A stretch of DNA of 64,000 nt, taken from NCBI GenBank assembly GCA_030430385.1, contig JAUIFO010000002.1, positions 332,529 through 396,528 of the forward strand, given 5' to 3'. Shown one piece after another: positions 25,966 to 34,267 of this stretch (position 1 is the first letter of the stretch; every line of letters starts with the position of its first letter). This DNA is from Bacteroidia bacterium (GTDB lineage: Bacteria; Bacteroidota; Bacteroidia; Flavobacteriales; Flavobacteriaceae). The position numbers and the translations under genes are program-made. The notes beneath the pieces are model-generated. The model was not told where the DNA came from and did not search any database. It worked only from the letters and a program-made list of their open reading frames with translations.

Positions 25966-28050
25966 TTAATTAAAATCAGCTTCAGTTACACCTTCATTAA
26001 ATTTAACCGTTGTAGATTTTAATGTAAATACCTGAGGTCCCATTGTGATTTTTTGGGTATGTGGCATCATTACACCATTTACGTCTTTGTAGTCTGAAAA
26101 CTCTACAGTAGTCGTAGATTTTTGACCGTTTGCTTCTTGAGTAGCTTCAGTTCTAACAAGGTAACCTGTTTCAGTATCATAATATCTGTATGATTCATCA
26201 TCACCCATAGTTACTTTTACTTTGTAAGCGTCTTTTCCATTAAACGTAGCAATAGACTCAAGCGACATGTTTGAAGCCATGAGATAAATTTCAGTGAACA
26301 AACCTTTTTCCTCTTGTTTGCTAGACACCTGATCTTCAGTCATTGGAATGCGTTGCCCTTGTTGCTCTGTATATCCAGCAGAACCATCAAACTTTTGCTT
26401 CATAACGGTTCCCATACCTTCAATAACCATTTCCATAGATTCTTTGTTAGGAGCCATTGCTTTAATGGTCGCTTTTGGACTAAATGGCATGCCTTCAATA
26501 GTCACATCAGCATTTGTAAGTACAGTGTTAATCCCTTCTAACTTAGCTTTACCACCAACAGCTTTCAAATAGTTACCAATAACAGTTTCAGCAGTAACGC
26601 CTTCAGGAATTGGTTTTGCATAAACAGGCTTTTCAGTTTGCTTTGCATAGGTATCATAATACTTGATTGGAATCCCCGTTTTTTCTAAATTTTCTAAAAC
26701 TTCACTTCCTTTTCCAACAACAATCACTCTAGCATTTTCAGTTTTAAAATATGAATTTGCAACACGCATTACGTCGTCTGGAGTAACTGCATTGATTTTT
26801 TGAAGATAGGTTGTGTAGAAATTTTTTGGTAAATCATAGCGCTTGATATTTAAAGCATAATTTGCTACAGTTTGAGGGTTTTCTAGTCCCATAACAAAGT
26901 TACCTACGTACTTCATCTTAGCTAACTTGAGATTTTTAGCAGCAACAGGTTCTGTTCTAATGCGTTTGATCTCTTTTATCATTTCAACTATTGAGCTATC
27001 TGTAACTTCATTTCTAACCTGAGCTGTAGCACTAAAACGAGAATCGCCATATCTACTAGTTCCTATTCTAGAGTAAGCTCCATACGTATATCCTTTGTCT
27101 TCACGAAGGTTTTGATATAAGTAACCACTACTTCCACCACCTAAAATAAAATTGGTAATTAAAGCAGCGTGGTAGTTATCATCTTTCATTTCTAAATCAA
27201 CATTGTTCGTCAATCTTACATCAGATTGAACCGCATTTGGCATATCTACAAAATTGATTTGAGTATACTGTGCATTTGCACTTACTTCAGGGACAGTAGT
27301 TGTTACATCAATAGATTTTTCCCAAACACCAAAGTATTGCTCTACTTGTTTCTTTACTTTTCTGTAGTCTACATCACCAACAATTACTAAATACGCATTG
27401 TTAGGATTGAAGTGTTTTTCATAAAAAGCTACAACATCTCCAAAAGAGATATTGTTTACTGTTTCTTCAGTAGCAAACTCTCCAGAAGGATGGTTTACAC
27501 CGTAAGACAATGCAGATCCAACACGACCAGCAATTGTTGCAACACTCTTTTCGTTAACTTTTAAACCTTCAAGCAATTGCTCTTTTTGCTTGTCGAATTC
27601 TTCTTGCGTTAGTAGAGGATTGATAGAGGCATCTGCCATTAATTCTAAAATACGTTCAGAATATTTAGATAATGATCTTGCAAAGGCGCTTTGAGATCCA
27701 AAATTGATATTTGCACCAAGAAAATCTACTTCTTCATTAAAGTCATCTTTAGGAATAGTTGTTGTTCCATTACCAAGCATGCCTGATAAAATCGTTGAAA
27801 CACCAGCTTTTTTTCCTTCGCGAATAGGTTTGTTATCTATAGTTAAAGAGTAAGAAACTCTAGGTAATTTATTGTTTTCAACAACAAGTACTTTAAGTCC
27901 GTTTTTTAATTCAAATTCACCTGGAACCTCAATAGCAATTTGCGGCATTGGTCCAGGTTGAGGTTGTTTTGATCGGTCTAATTGAGCATGCGCACCAAAA
28001 GACATCAAAACGATTATGATTAATAGCGATATATTAGATTTCATTTTCAT
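25966..28050 (-). CDS. M16 peptidase homologue, non-catalytic subunit with C-terminal extension
   Basis: A 694-residue exported protein (signal peptide ending SFGAHA before Gln). Two M16 halves occupy about 35-480. The first half lacks the zinc motif HxxEH: at its place is GVSTILSGMLGNGT. The second half keeps the typical arginine-tyrosine region (DKGYTYGAYSR). About 490-694 is an extra beta-rich domain resembling outer-membrane lipoprotein carrier-like folds. It should form a heterodimer with the catalytic M16 protein encoded 4 bases upstream, as in mitochondrial processing peptidase (inference). Confidence 0.9.
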   Translation of the reverse strand: MKMKSNISLLIIIVLMSFGAHAQLDRSKQPQPGPMPQIAIEVPGEFELKNGLKVLVVENNKLPRVSYSLTIDNKPIREGKKAGVSTILSGMLGNGTTTIPKDDFNEEVDFLGANINFGSQSAFARSLSKYSERILELMADASINPLLTQEEFDKQKEQLLEGLKVNEKSVATIAGRVGSALSYGVNHPSGEFATEETVNNISFGDVVAFYEKHFNPNNAYLVIVGDVDYRKVKKQVEQYFGVWEKSIDVTTTVPEVSANAQYTQINFVDMPNAVQSDVRLTNNVDLEMKDDNYHAALITNFILGGGSSGYLYQNLREDKGYTYGAYSRIGTSRYGDSRFSATAQVRNEVTDSSIVEMIKEIKRIRTEPVAAKNLKLAKMKYVGNFVMGLENPQTVANYALNIKRYDLPKNFYTTYLQKINAVTPDDVMRVANSYFKTENARVIVVGKGSEVLENLEKTGIPIKYYDTYAKQTEKPVYAKPIPEGVTAETVIGNYLKAVGGKAKLEGINTVLTNADVTIEGMPFSPKATIKAMAPNKESMEMVIEGMGTVMKQKFDGSAGYTEQQGQRIPMTEDQVSSKQEEKGLFTEIYLMASNMSLESIATFNGKDAYKVKVTMGDDESYRYYDTETGYLVRTEATQEANGQKSTTTVEFSDYKDVNGVMMPHTQKITMGPQVFTLKSTTVKFNEGVTEADFN

Positions 28051-28054
28051 GTTT

Positions 28055-29392
28055 TTAGTTGTTAGTTTTTTCTTTAGGTAAATATTCTAACTCCACACGT
28101 TGGTTAGGATTCAGGTATTTTTTCACAACATCTTGAATCTCCTGACGTGTAATAGATCTGTAAATATCAATTTCATTATTGATTAAGTTCACATCATCGT
28201 ATAATAAATAATAGGTTGCTAAAGAACCAGCAATACCTTCTACACTAGAATTTGAATTTACAAATCTGTTTTCGAATTTATTCTGAAGTTTTTGGAAGTC
28301 TTTTTCTGAAATTAATTCGTTTTGCATTTTAACGATTTCCTCATCGATTTCTGCAAGTAAGGTTTCAAGAGATGTATCACCTAAAGGTAAACCATATACA
28401 GCATAAACACTGTAATCCATTTGGTCTATATTAATCGCGCCAGCTTGAAGCGCCATTTTCTTTTCGTCTACTAATTTTTTGTATAATTTAGAAGATTTAC
28501 CATCACTTAAATAGGCCGATACCATACTTAAAACATAAGCATCACGTTCTTTAAAACCAGGCGTTCTGTATGCGGTAATGATTGCAGGAATTTGAATGTT
28601 TGGATCGTGGTATTTTGCTTTAATGGTTTCAGTAATAGGCTTTTCTTTAGGGAAGTTTCTCACTGGATCAACACCTCTTGGGATGTCTTCAAAATACTTT
28701 TTTACAAGTGATTTAGCATCCTTACTATTGATATCACCAGCAACGACTAGAACAGCATTGTTTGGACCATACCATTTTTTGAAATACGCCTGAAACTCTT
28801 CTAAAGTAGAAGCGTCTAAGTCTTCCATCTCACCAATGTTCTTGTTCTTATATGGGTGAACTTCAAATAAGTTATCACTTAAGGCAAATAAAAACTGTCC
28901 GTAAGGAGAATTGTCATAGCGTAAACGCTTTTCTTCTTTTACAACTTCATTTTGAGTATCCACACCAACTTGGTCAATAACAGGATGAAGCATACGTTCT
29001 GATTCTAGCCACAACGCTAATTCAAGGTTATTAGAAGGGAATACTTCGTAATAATAGGTTCTATCTAAAGAGGTGTTTGCATTATTGTTACCTCCATTAG
29101 CTGAGATAATTTTTGAGTATTCTCCTTTTCCAATATTTTTAGTACCTTCAAATAGTAGGTGCTCAAAAAAGTGAGCAAAACCAGTTCGAGGTGCTTTCTC
29201 AAGATCTCCTCCTAAGTCTTTTCCACCAACATCATACATTACACTAACAGTAATAACTGGAGCAGTATTGTCTTGGTGGAGGATAACGTGGAGACCGTTA
29301 TCTAAATCAAATTCTTCAAAATCAACTTGTTGAGCTTGGGAAGAAAATCCAACAAGCATCAATGAAGCCAAAATTAATAAGCATTTTTTCAT
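28055..29392 (-). CDS. M16 zinc metallopeptidase, catalytic subunit
   Basis: A 445-residue exported peptidase (signal peptide ending SSQA before Gln). The inverted zinc motif HFFEH is at His74-Glu77-His78 in GFAHFFEHLLFEGT, and the third ligand is likely the Glu of NEVVKEEKR about 80 residues on. It is the first gene of a two-gene operon with its inactive partner. The periplasmic location suggests digestion of peptides or of exported protein fragments. A TATTTTTG -7 box lies about 70 bases upstream. Confidence 0.93.
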   Translation of the reverse strand: MKKCLLILASLMLVGFSSQAQQVDFEEFDLDNGLHVILHQDNTAPVITVSVMYDVGGKDLGGDLEKAPRTGFAHFFEHLLFEGTKNIGKGEYSKIISANGGNNNANTSLDRTYYYEVFPSNNLELALWLESERMLHPVIDQVGVDTQNEVVKEEKRLRYDNSPYGQFLFALSDNLFEVHPYKNKNIGEMEDLDASTLEEFQAYFKKWYGPNNAVLVVAGDINSKDAKSLVKKYFEDIPRGVDPVRNFPKEKPITETIKAKYHDPNIQIPAIITAYRTPGFKERDAYVLSMVSAYLSDGKSSKLYKKLVDEKKMALQAGAINIDQMDYSVYAVYGLPLGDTSLETLLAEIDEEIVKMQNELISEKDFQKLQNKFENRFVNSNSSVEGIAGSLATYYLLYDDVNLINNEIDIYRSITRQEIQDVVKKYLNPNQRVELEYLPKEKTNN

Positions 29393-29463
29393 GTGAGTTC
29401 GTTTTAAATTAATTGTTATAAGTTGTAAGTGTGTACATTTTTTAAAATGTTACAACAGTTTTA

Positions 29464-29471
29464 CAAAAATA
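29464..29471 (-). promoter_or_regulatory. -7 box of the M16 operon
   Basis: TATTTTTG on the minus strand fits TAnnTTTG, about 70 bases before the first ATG. No -33 TTG in place. Confidence 0.4.
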
Positions 29472-29590
29472 AGGATTAACAGTTCTAAATAGCGTGTTTT
29501 AAGTGTAAAAATTATCTTAAAAATGATGCGTTTTTGATTGTTTTTCACGATTTTATATAGAAATGAAATATTAATTAAAAACTAACCATT

Positions 29591-30046
29591 ATGAATTCAA
29601 CATTTAAGATTAGTATAAAATACGGACTAATAGTTGCAATTACTTTGATTGCATATTTTCTAATTCTGAAATTATTTGGTCTACACGACAATCCTTGGTT
29701 ACGCCTAATGAATGGCGTTGTTATGTGTCTCGGGATATACTATGCGGTTAAGTATTACAAGTTAAGTTTTGTGGAAGACTTCACCTACATCAATGGTGCT
29801 AAAACAGGCCTTTTAACAGGCTTTGTTGCCACTGTAATATTTACTTTATTTATGGCTGTTTATATGTTTCATATTGATGTACCATTTACCGAAAGACTTA
29901 TAGGGGATTGGTTTAGTAATTACGAAGTTAGTGCCAATTTATTGGTGTTTATCATTTTTATTGAAGGGTTGGCATCTACAGTAGTTTTATCTCTTGCGTT
30001 TATGCAACTATTTAAAAAAAGTCGAAATATCCCTCAAAACAGCTAA
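29591..30046 (+). CDS. DUF4199-like membrane protein
   Basis: A 151-residue integral membrane protein with four predicted membrane helices (about 9-27, 34-51, 70-92, 117-140). The layout and the segment after helix 2 (YYKLSFVEDFTYINGAKTGL) match the DUF4199 family of Bacteroidetes, whose role is unknown. The C terminus is basic and cytoplasmic. It stands alone before the rplU promoter. Confidence 0.75.
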   Translation: MNSTFKISIKYGLIVAITLIAYFLILKLFGLHDNPWLRLMNGVVMCLGIYYAVKYYKLSFVEDFTYINGAKTGLLTGFVATVIFTLFMAVYMFHIDVPFTERLIGDWFSNYEVSANLLVFIIFIEGLASTVVLSLAFMQLFKKSRNIPQNS

Positions 30047-30052
30047 AAACGT

Positions 30053-30082
30053 TTGCAGATTAAGGAAATAGCAGTATATTTG
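30053..30082 (+). promoter_or_regulatory. Promoter of rplU-rpmA (TTG-N19-TATATTTG)
   Basis: TTG (30053-30055), exactly 19 bases, then TATATTTG (30075-30082): a perfect Bacteroidetes promoter. The leader is about 40 bases. Confidence 0.85.
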
Positions 30083-30124
30083 CACTCATTTTTTGAATAA
30101 ATTAATTAATAAAAACGTTACGCT

Positions 30125-30796
30125 ATGTACGCAATTGTAGAGATAGCAGGGCATCAATTTAAAGTTGAGAAAGACCAAAAAGTTTTTGTTAATCGTTTAG
30201 CTACAGAAGAAGGTAAAAAAGTGTCTTTCGACAATGTACTTCTTATAGGTGACGATAACAATGTAACTGTAGGCGCCCCAGCTATAGACGGAGCACAAGT
30301 TAGTGCGAAAGTCCTTAAGCACCTAAAAGGTGATAAAGTGATAGTTTTCAAAAAGAAAAGACGTAAAGGTTACCGTGTAAAAAACGGACACAGACAATCG
30401 TTATCTGAAATCGTAATTGAATCTATTGTATCTTCTGGTGCTAAGCCAGCAAAAAAAGCTGAGCCTAAAAAAGAAACTAAGAAAGCTGAACCAAAAGCGG
30501 CAGCTCCAAAAACCGAAGCTAAAAAAGCAGCGCCTAAGAAAGCAGCTGGAAAAGCAGACGATTTGAAAAAGATCGAAGGGATTGGACCTAAAATCGCTTC
30601 GACGTTAGTTGAAGCTGGAATTGCAACTTTTGCAGATTTAGCAAACACTAAACCAGAACAAATTTCTGAAATCATAGCTGGAGTTCGTGGAAATCACGTT
30701 ACAGACACATGGCCAGAGCAAGCTAAATTAGCTTCAGAAGGTAAGTGGGATGAGTTAAAGAAATGGCAAGACGAATTAGATGGTGGTAAAGCCTAA
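30125..30796 (+). CDS. rplU: Ribosomal protein L21 with C-terminal HhH-like extension
   Basis: The N-terminal 103 residues are a normal bL21 (MYAIVEIAGHQFKVE to the RRKGYRVKNGHRQ rRNA-binding end). A Lys/Ala/Pro/Glu-rich linker (about 105-143) leads to a second domain (about 145-223) with LKKIEGIGPKIASTLVEAGI, a helix-hairpin-helix-like nucleic acid binding unit, then GKWDELKKWQDEL. The protein has 223 residues instead of about 103. The reading frame is continuous and rpmA follows after 38 bases, so this is a fusion and not a misread. The role of the extension is unknown; it may touch rRNA or another ribosomal factor. Confidence 0.95.
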   Translation: MYAIVEIAGHQFKVEKDQKVFVNRLATEEGKKVSFDNVLLIGDDNNVTVGAPAIDGAQVSAKVLKHLKGDKVIVFKKKRRKGYRVKNGHRQSLSEIVIESIVSSGAKPAKKAEPKKETKKAEPKAAAPKTEAKKAAPKKAAGKADDLKKIEGIGPKIASTLVEAGIATFADLANTKPEQISEIIAGVRGNHVTDTWPEQAKLASEGKWDELKKWQDELDGGKA

Positions 30797-30834
30797 GCTT
30801 CCACTTAAGTATAACAATATAAAACCTTAAGACA

Positions 30835-31095
30835 ATGGCTCATAAAAAAGGAGTAGGTAGTTCTAAAAACGGTAGAGAATCAGAATCGAAACGCTTAGGT
30901 GTAAAGATTTTTGGTGGGCAAGCTGCAATTGCAGGAAACATTATCGTTAGACAACGAGGTAATACACATCATCCAGGTGAGAATGTGTATGGCGGAAAAG
31001 ACCACACTTTACATGCTAAAGTTGATGGTATTGTAAGATTCACAAAGAAAAAAGACGGTAAGTCTTTTGTTTCTATTGAGCCTTTTGAGGCTTAA
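30835..31095 (+). CDS. rpmA: Ribosomal protein L27
   Basis: The 86-residue bL27, located near the peptidyl transferase centre. [22 protein letters not shown] and TLHAKVDG are the family signatures. There is no N-terminal leader of the type cleaved in Firmicutes. It is second in the rplU operon and followed by a terminator. Confidence 0.98.
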   Translation: MAHKKGVGSSKNGRESESKRLGVKIFGGQAAIAGNIIVRQRGNTHHPGENVYGGKDHTLHAKVDGIVRFTKKKDGKSFVSIEPFEA

Positions 31096-31118
31096 TCAAA
31101 TCTTACTAATGATATTTA

Positions 31119-31150
31119 AAACCCACTCACTCGATTGAGTGGGTTTTTTT
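31119..31150 (+). terminator. Terminator of rplU-rpmA
   Basis: Stem ACCCACTCA / TGAGTGGGT with a 6-base loop, followed by seven T. Confidence 0.88.
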
Positions 31151-31181
31151 ATGCTCTTTTTCTGAAGTAATAATGAACAAC

Positions 31182-32975
31182 TTAATCTACAATATTCATT
31201 TTCTTCAATAAGAAACTCGCATTCATATTCTGGCAAATCCCAGCTTTTAATTTATAGTCAAAGAAAAGTTCATCATTTATAATTTCGGCATCAAAGTAGT
31301 AGTTCTTTGCAGCCTTTCTGGTTGCTGAGCTTGTCGAAGCATCGGCTTCAATTTCGGTAAGACTTAAATCGTGAGTGGCAATAATTCCTGTGGCTCTTTG
31401 ACCAACTAACTTTTCCACAAATTTTCTAGAACCAATGGCTTTATCAGTACTATTTGTACCTTTTAAGATCTCGTCTAATATGATGAAGTAAGATTCTTCT
31501 TTGATTGCATCTACAATAAATTTAAGTCGGGTTAATTCTGAAAAGAAGTAACTACTGTCATCTGTTAAAGAATCACTTGTTCTCATACTTGTGATGAGTT
31601 TTATAGGCTTGTAGTGACTTGAAGTTGCGCAAACAGGTAATCCAATATTTGCCATAATGATATGCAAGGAAACCGTTCTGAGAAATGTGCTTTTACCAGC
31701 CATATTAGCTCCAGTTACAATAAAAAATTGTGTGTTATTAATGACAACATCACTCGTAACTCTTTTGTCTTCAGAGAGCATTGGATGTCCCAGATTTTTG
31801 GCGTTTATAATTTCAGAATTTGAAGTGATTTGAGGGAACACAAATACAGGATGATTAAAGGCATAAACGCCTAAACTATTGAACGCATCAAAAAAGGTAA
31901 CCACTTCAAACCAATCTTCAACACAGTTTGCGTTGGCAGCAATCCATTGTTCAACCTTATAAGCATTTCTAATATCTGAAAGCAAATATCCATTTCCAAA
32001 AACAGCCCCAATTAAATTGTTTCTGTTATCCAGCGCATCGATATGCTTTGAAAATTCTGCTACTATTGTTGAAGCCTTTTTATGGTTAGATTGAATTTGG
32101 TTTTGCTTTTCCTTCAGTAATTCAGATGAAAACGAAATGGCTTCTATTTGTTCTAATAAGGAAGCATATTGTTTAAATGTAGCTTTAGCCTTGTCACAAT
32201 TTGAAGCCAAAACATTAATCTTCTTTACATATAGTCCGGAAATTCCAAGACCAACCAAAATCCAATAAGCAAAAAATCCTAAGCTTATAACCTCACTAAT
32301 CCCTAAAATAAGTAAGATTATTGAAATACTCGAAAAGCACCAAGGCATCCATTTCATCCAACTTGGTAAAACAGGAGTGTATGATTTTAACCAATGCATT
32401 AGATCATTGGTTGAGGTTTCAGAATGAATTAAGTTTCCTGTAGCGATATAAAGCTGCATCCAATCTATATGCTTAGCAAGCTCTTTTATAGTGTGCTGTC
32501 GTTTAACAATATCTTGAATGTTATTTTCTGTAAGAAGTTTGGCGAGTTCATCAGTTCCAGATTTCAATGCGGTTCTATTCATATACTGAAAAAAAGACCC
32601 TCTACCAAAGAGATCGATATCATAACTGTAGGCATGTTTCGGATTGTGATAATGTTGTCCGGAGTCTCTGTGAAAAAAATCACCTGATTGAATTTTTAAC
32701 TCTTCTTTGTTTAAGTTGAGCAAGGCTTTTTTTAGAGAAAGATCAGCTTTTTTATCTGTGAATTTTGACAAGATAAAAATGAATAACAGTGCACCAACTC
32801 CTCCAACAACAAGCGCAATTTGCCAATGAGGTAATAGGCTATATATCGCAATACATACACCTAAAAATACTGTAAGTCTGATAACACTTAACCCAAACAA
32901 GTACTTTTTCAAGTTAGCAACTTCAATGTCTAAGCGCTTGATATTATTAGTGTAATAAGTGTTTGGAGTTTCCAT
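31182..32975 (-). CDS. Membrane-anchored MutS-like ATPase
   Basis: A 597-residue protein with the C-terminal MutS ATPase: Walker A TGANMAGKSTFLRT (near 421), then MRTSDSLTDDSSYFFSEL, Walker B YFIILDEILKGTNS and the late ATHDLSLTEIE. It lacks the mismatch-recognition domain. The N-terminal half has hydrophobic pairs (about 25-75 and 205-245) that look like membrane helices, unusual for MutS. The ATG at 32975 is chosen; an earlier in-frame start lies in the sdhB terminator. It belongs to a MutS-related group common in Bacteroidetes with no proven repair role. Confidence 0.87.
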   Translation of the reverse strand: METPNTYYTNNIKRLDIEVANLKKYLFGLSVIRLTVFLGVCIAIYSLLPHWQIALVVGGVGALLFIFILSKFTDKKADLSLKKALLNLNKEELKIQSGDFFHRDSGQHYHNPKHAYSYDIDLFGRGSFFQYMNRTALKSGTDELAKLLTENNIQDIVKRQHTIKELAKHIDWMQLYIATGNLIHSETSTNDLMHWLKSYTPVLPSWMKWMPWCFSSISIILLILGISEVISLGFFAYWILVGLGISGLYVKKINVLASNCDKAKATFKQYASLLEQIEAISFSSELLKEKQNQIQSNHKKASTIVAEFSKHIDALDNRNNLIGAVFGNGYLLSDIRNAYKVEQWIAANANCVEDWFEVVTFFDAFNSLGVYAFNHPVFVFPQITSNSEIINAKNLGHPMLSEDKRVTSDVVINNTQFFIVTGANMAGKSTFLRTVSLHIIMANIGLPVCATSSHYKPIKLITSMRTSDSLTDDSSYFFSELTRLKFIVDAIKEESYFIILDEILKGTNSTDKAIGSRKFVEKLVGQRATGIIATHDLSLTEIEADASTSSATRKAAKNYYFDAEIINDELFFDYKLKAGICQNMNASFLLKKMNIVD

Positions 32976-33002
32976 ATAAAACGTTTGGAAAGATAAAGAA
33001 AC

Positions 33003-33034
33003 AAAAAATCTCAAGAGTGTTCTTGAGATTTTTT
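33003..33034 (-). terminator. Terminator of the sdh operon
   Basis: Stem AAAAATCTCAAGA / TCTTGAGATTTTT, 22 bases after the sdhB stop, with a T run on the minus strand. Confidence 0.88.
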
Positions 33035-33055
33035 ATTCATTGTTTGTAGTTTGAA

Positions 33056-33802
33056 TTAGCCTTTCAAACTTGCTTTTAAATATTCTTGGTTCATTCTTGC
33101 AATGTTTTCTAGAGAGATACCTTTAGGGCATTCAACTTCACAAGCACCAGTATTCGTACAGTTTCCAAAGCCTTCTTCATCCATTTGTTTTACCATATTT
33201 AGAACGCGGTCTGTTGCTTCAACTTGTCCTTGTGGTAATAATGCAAATTGAGAGACTTTAGCACCAACAAATAGCATTGCACTAGAGTTTTTACAGGTCG
33301 CAACACAAGCACCACAACCAATACAGGTGGCAGCTTCAAAAGCTTTATCGGCATTATGTTTTTCTACTGGAATCGCATTTGCATCAATAGTATTTCCAGA
33401 GGTATTCACAGAAATAAAACCTCCTGCATGTTGAATACGATCAAATGCAGAACGATCTACAATAAGATCTTTTACAACTGGAAATGCTGAAGCTCTAAAA
33501 GGTTCAATATAAATGGTATCTCCATCGTTAAACATTCTCATATGTAATTGACACGTAGTCACACCTCTATCAGGTCCGTGAGCTTCACCATTAATATACA
33601 AAGAACACATCCCACAAATACCTTCACGACAGTCGTGGTCAAAAGCAACAGGATCATCTCCTTTGTTTATGAGTTGTTCGTTTAACACATCAAGCATTTC
33701 AAGGAAAGACATATCAGGCGACACATCAGAAATTTGATAGTCGACCATTTTTCCTTTATCGTTAGCGTTTTTTTGACGCCATATCTTTAACGTTAAATTC
33801 AT
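33056..33802 (-). CDS. sdhB: Succinate dehydrogenase/fumarate reductase iron-sulfur subunit
   Basis: The 248-residue electron-transfer subunit. The [2Fe-2S] cluster cysteines are in CREGICGMC followed by TTCQL. The two C-terminal clusters are bound by [11 protein letters not shown] and [15 protein letters not shown]. It passes electrons between SdhA and the membrane subunit in the citric acid cycle and respiratory chain. It ends the operon; a small membrane protein gene separates it from sdhA. Confidence 0.97.
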   Translation of the reverse strand: MNLTLKIWRQKNANDKGKMVDYQISDVSPDMSFLEMLDVLNEQLINKGDDPVAFDHDCREGICGMCSLYINGEAHGPDRGVTTCQLHMRMFNDGDTIYIEPFRASAFPVVKDLIVDRSAFDRIQHAGGFISVNTSGNTIDANAIPVEKHNADKAFEAATCIGCGACVATCKNSSAMLFVGAKVSQFALLPQGQVEATDRVLNMVKQMDEEGFGNCTNTGACEVECPKGISLENIARMNQEYLKASLKG

Positions 33803-33879
33803 CTGTTTACATTTACATTTATACTTCAGTCAGATGGAATTCGCCATTATTTCTAATGACTCATTTCATAACACATTTT

Positions 33880-34242
33880 TTATTGTTCAATTCTTCGGTC
33901 CTGACCAATTTGAGAAATATCTAAACCAGCTTTCTCGAAATCGATGTCAATTCCTCCAGTTTTTTTCAAAATAAAATTTAAAAGAGCTGTTGATATCAAC
34001 GTCACAATAAATACAAGTACACCATATATAATAGGGACAAAAATTATTGCGAAAATACCACCACCAAAAATTGCTGCGCCTTCACCAAATCCTCCAGCAG
34101 CACCTGCACCAACTAAAGAAAATAACAGCATAAATGGTACAAATATGATAAGCATAACAAGTGCTGTTAAAAAAGCTGCAACAGTAGCATATTTAACAGG
34201 ATCCACTCTTTTTAATCTTAATTTTAAAATATTATCAGTCAT
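33880..34242 (-). CDS. Small membrane protein inside the sdh operon
   Basis: A 120-residue protein with two long hydrophobic segments (about 18-48 and 58-92) joined by a Gly/Ala-rich loop, and a charged C terminus. It may belong to the DUF3566-type group, but this is not certain. It sits 25 bases after sdhA and 77 bases before sdhB, on the same strand and inside the operon, so it is co-transcribed with succinate dehydrogenase. It could be an assembly factor or simply a passenger. The AT content and frame look like the neighbours; it is a real gene, not a shadow. Confidence 0.75.
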   Translation of the reverse strand: MTDNILKLRLKRVDPVKYATVAAFLTALVMLIIFVPFMLLFSLVGAGAAGGFGEGAAIFGGGIFAIIFVPIIYGVLVFIVTLISTALLNFILKKTGGIDIDFEKAGLDISQIGQDRRIEQ

Positions 34243-34267
34243 AATTGATTGGTTTTTTTGGTTGGTT

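Noticed and set aside
32976..33014. An earlier start for the MutS-like gene
   Set aside because: The extension overlaps the sdhB terminator hairpin and adds nothing typical of the family; the ATG at 32975 is preferred.
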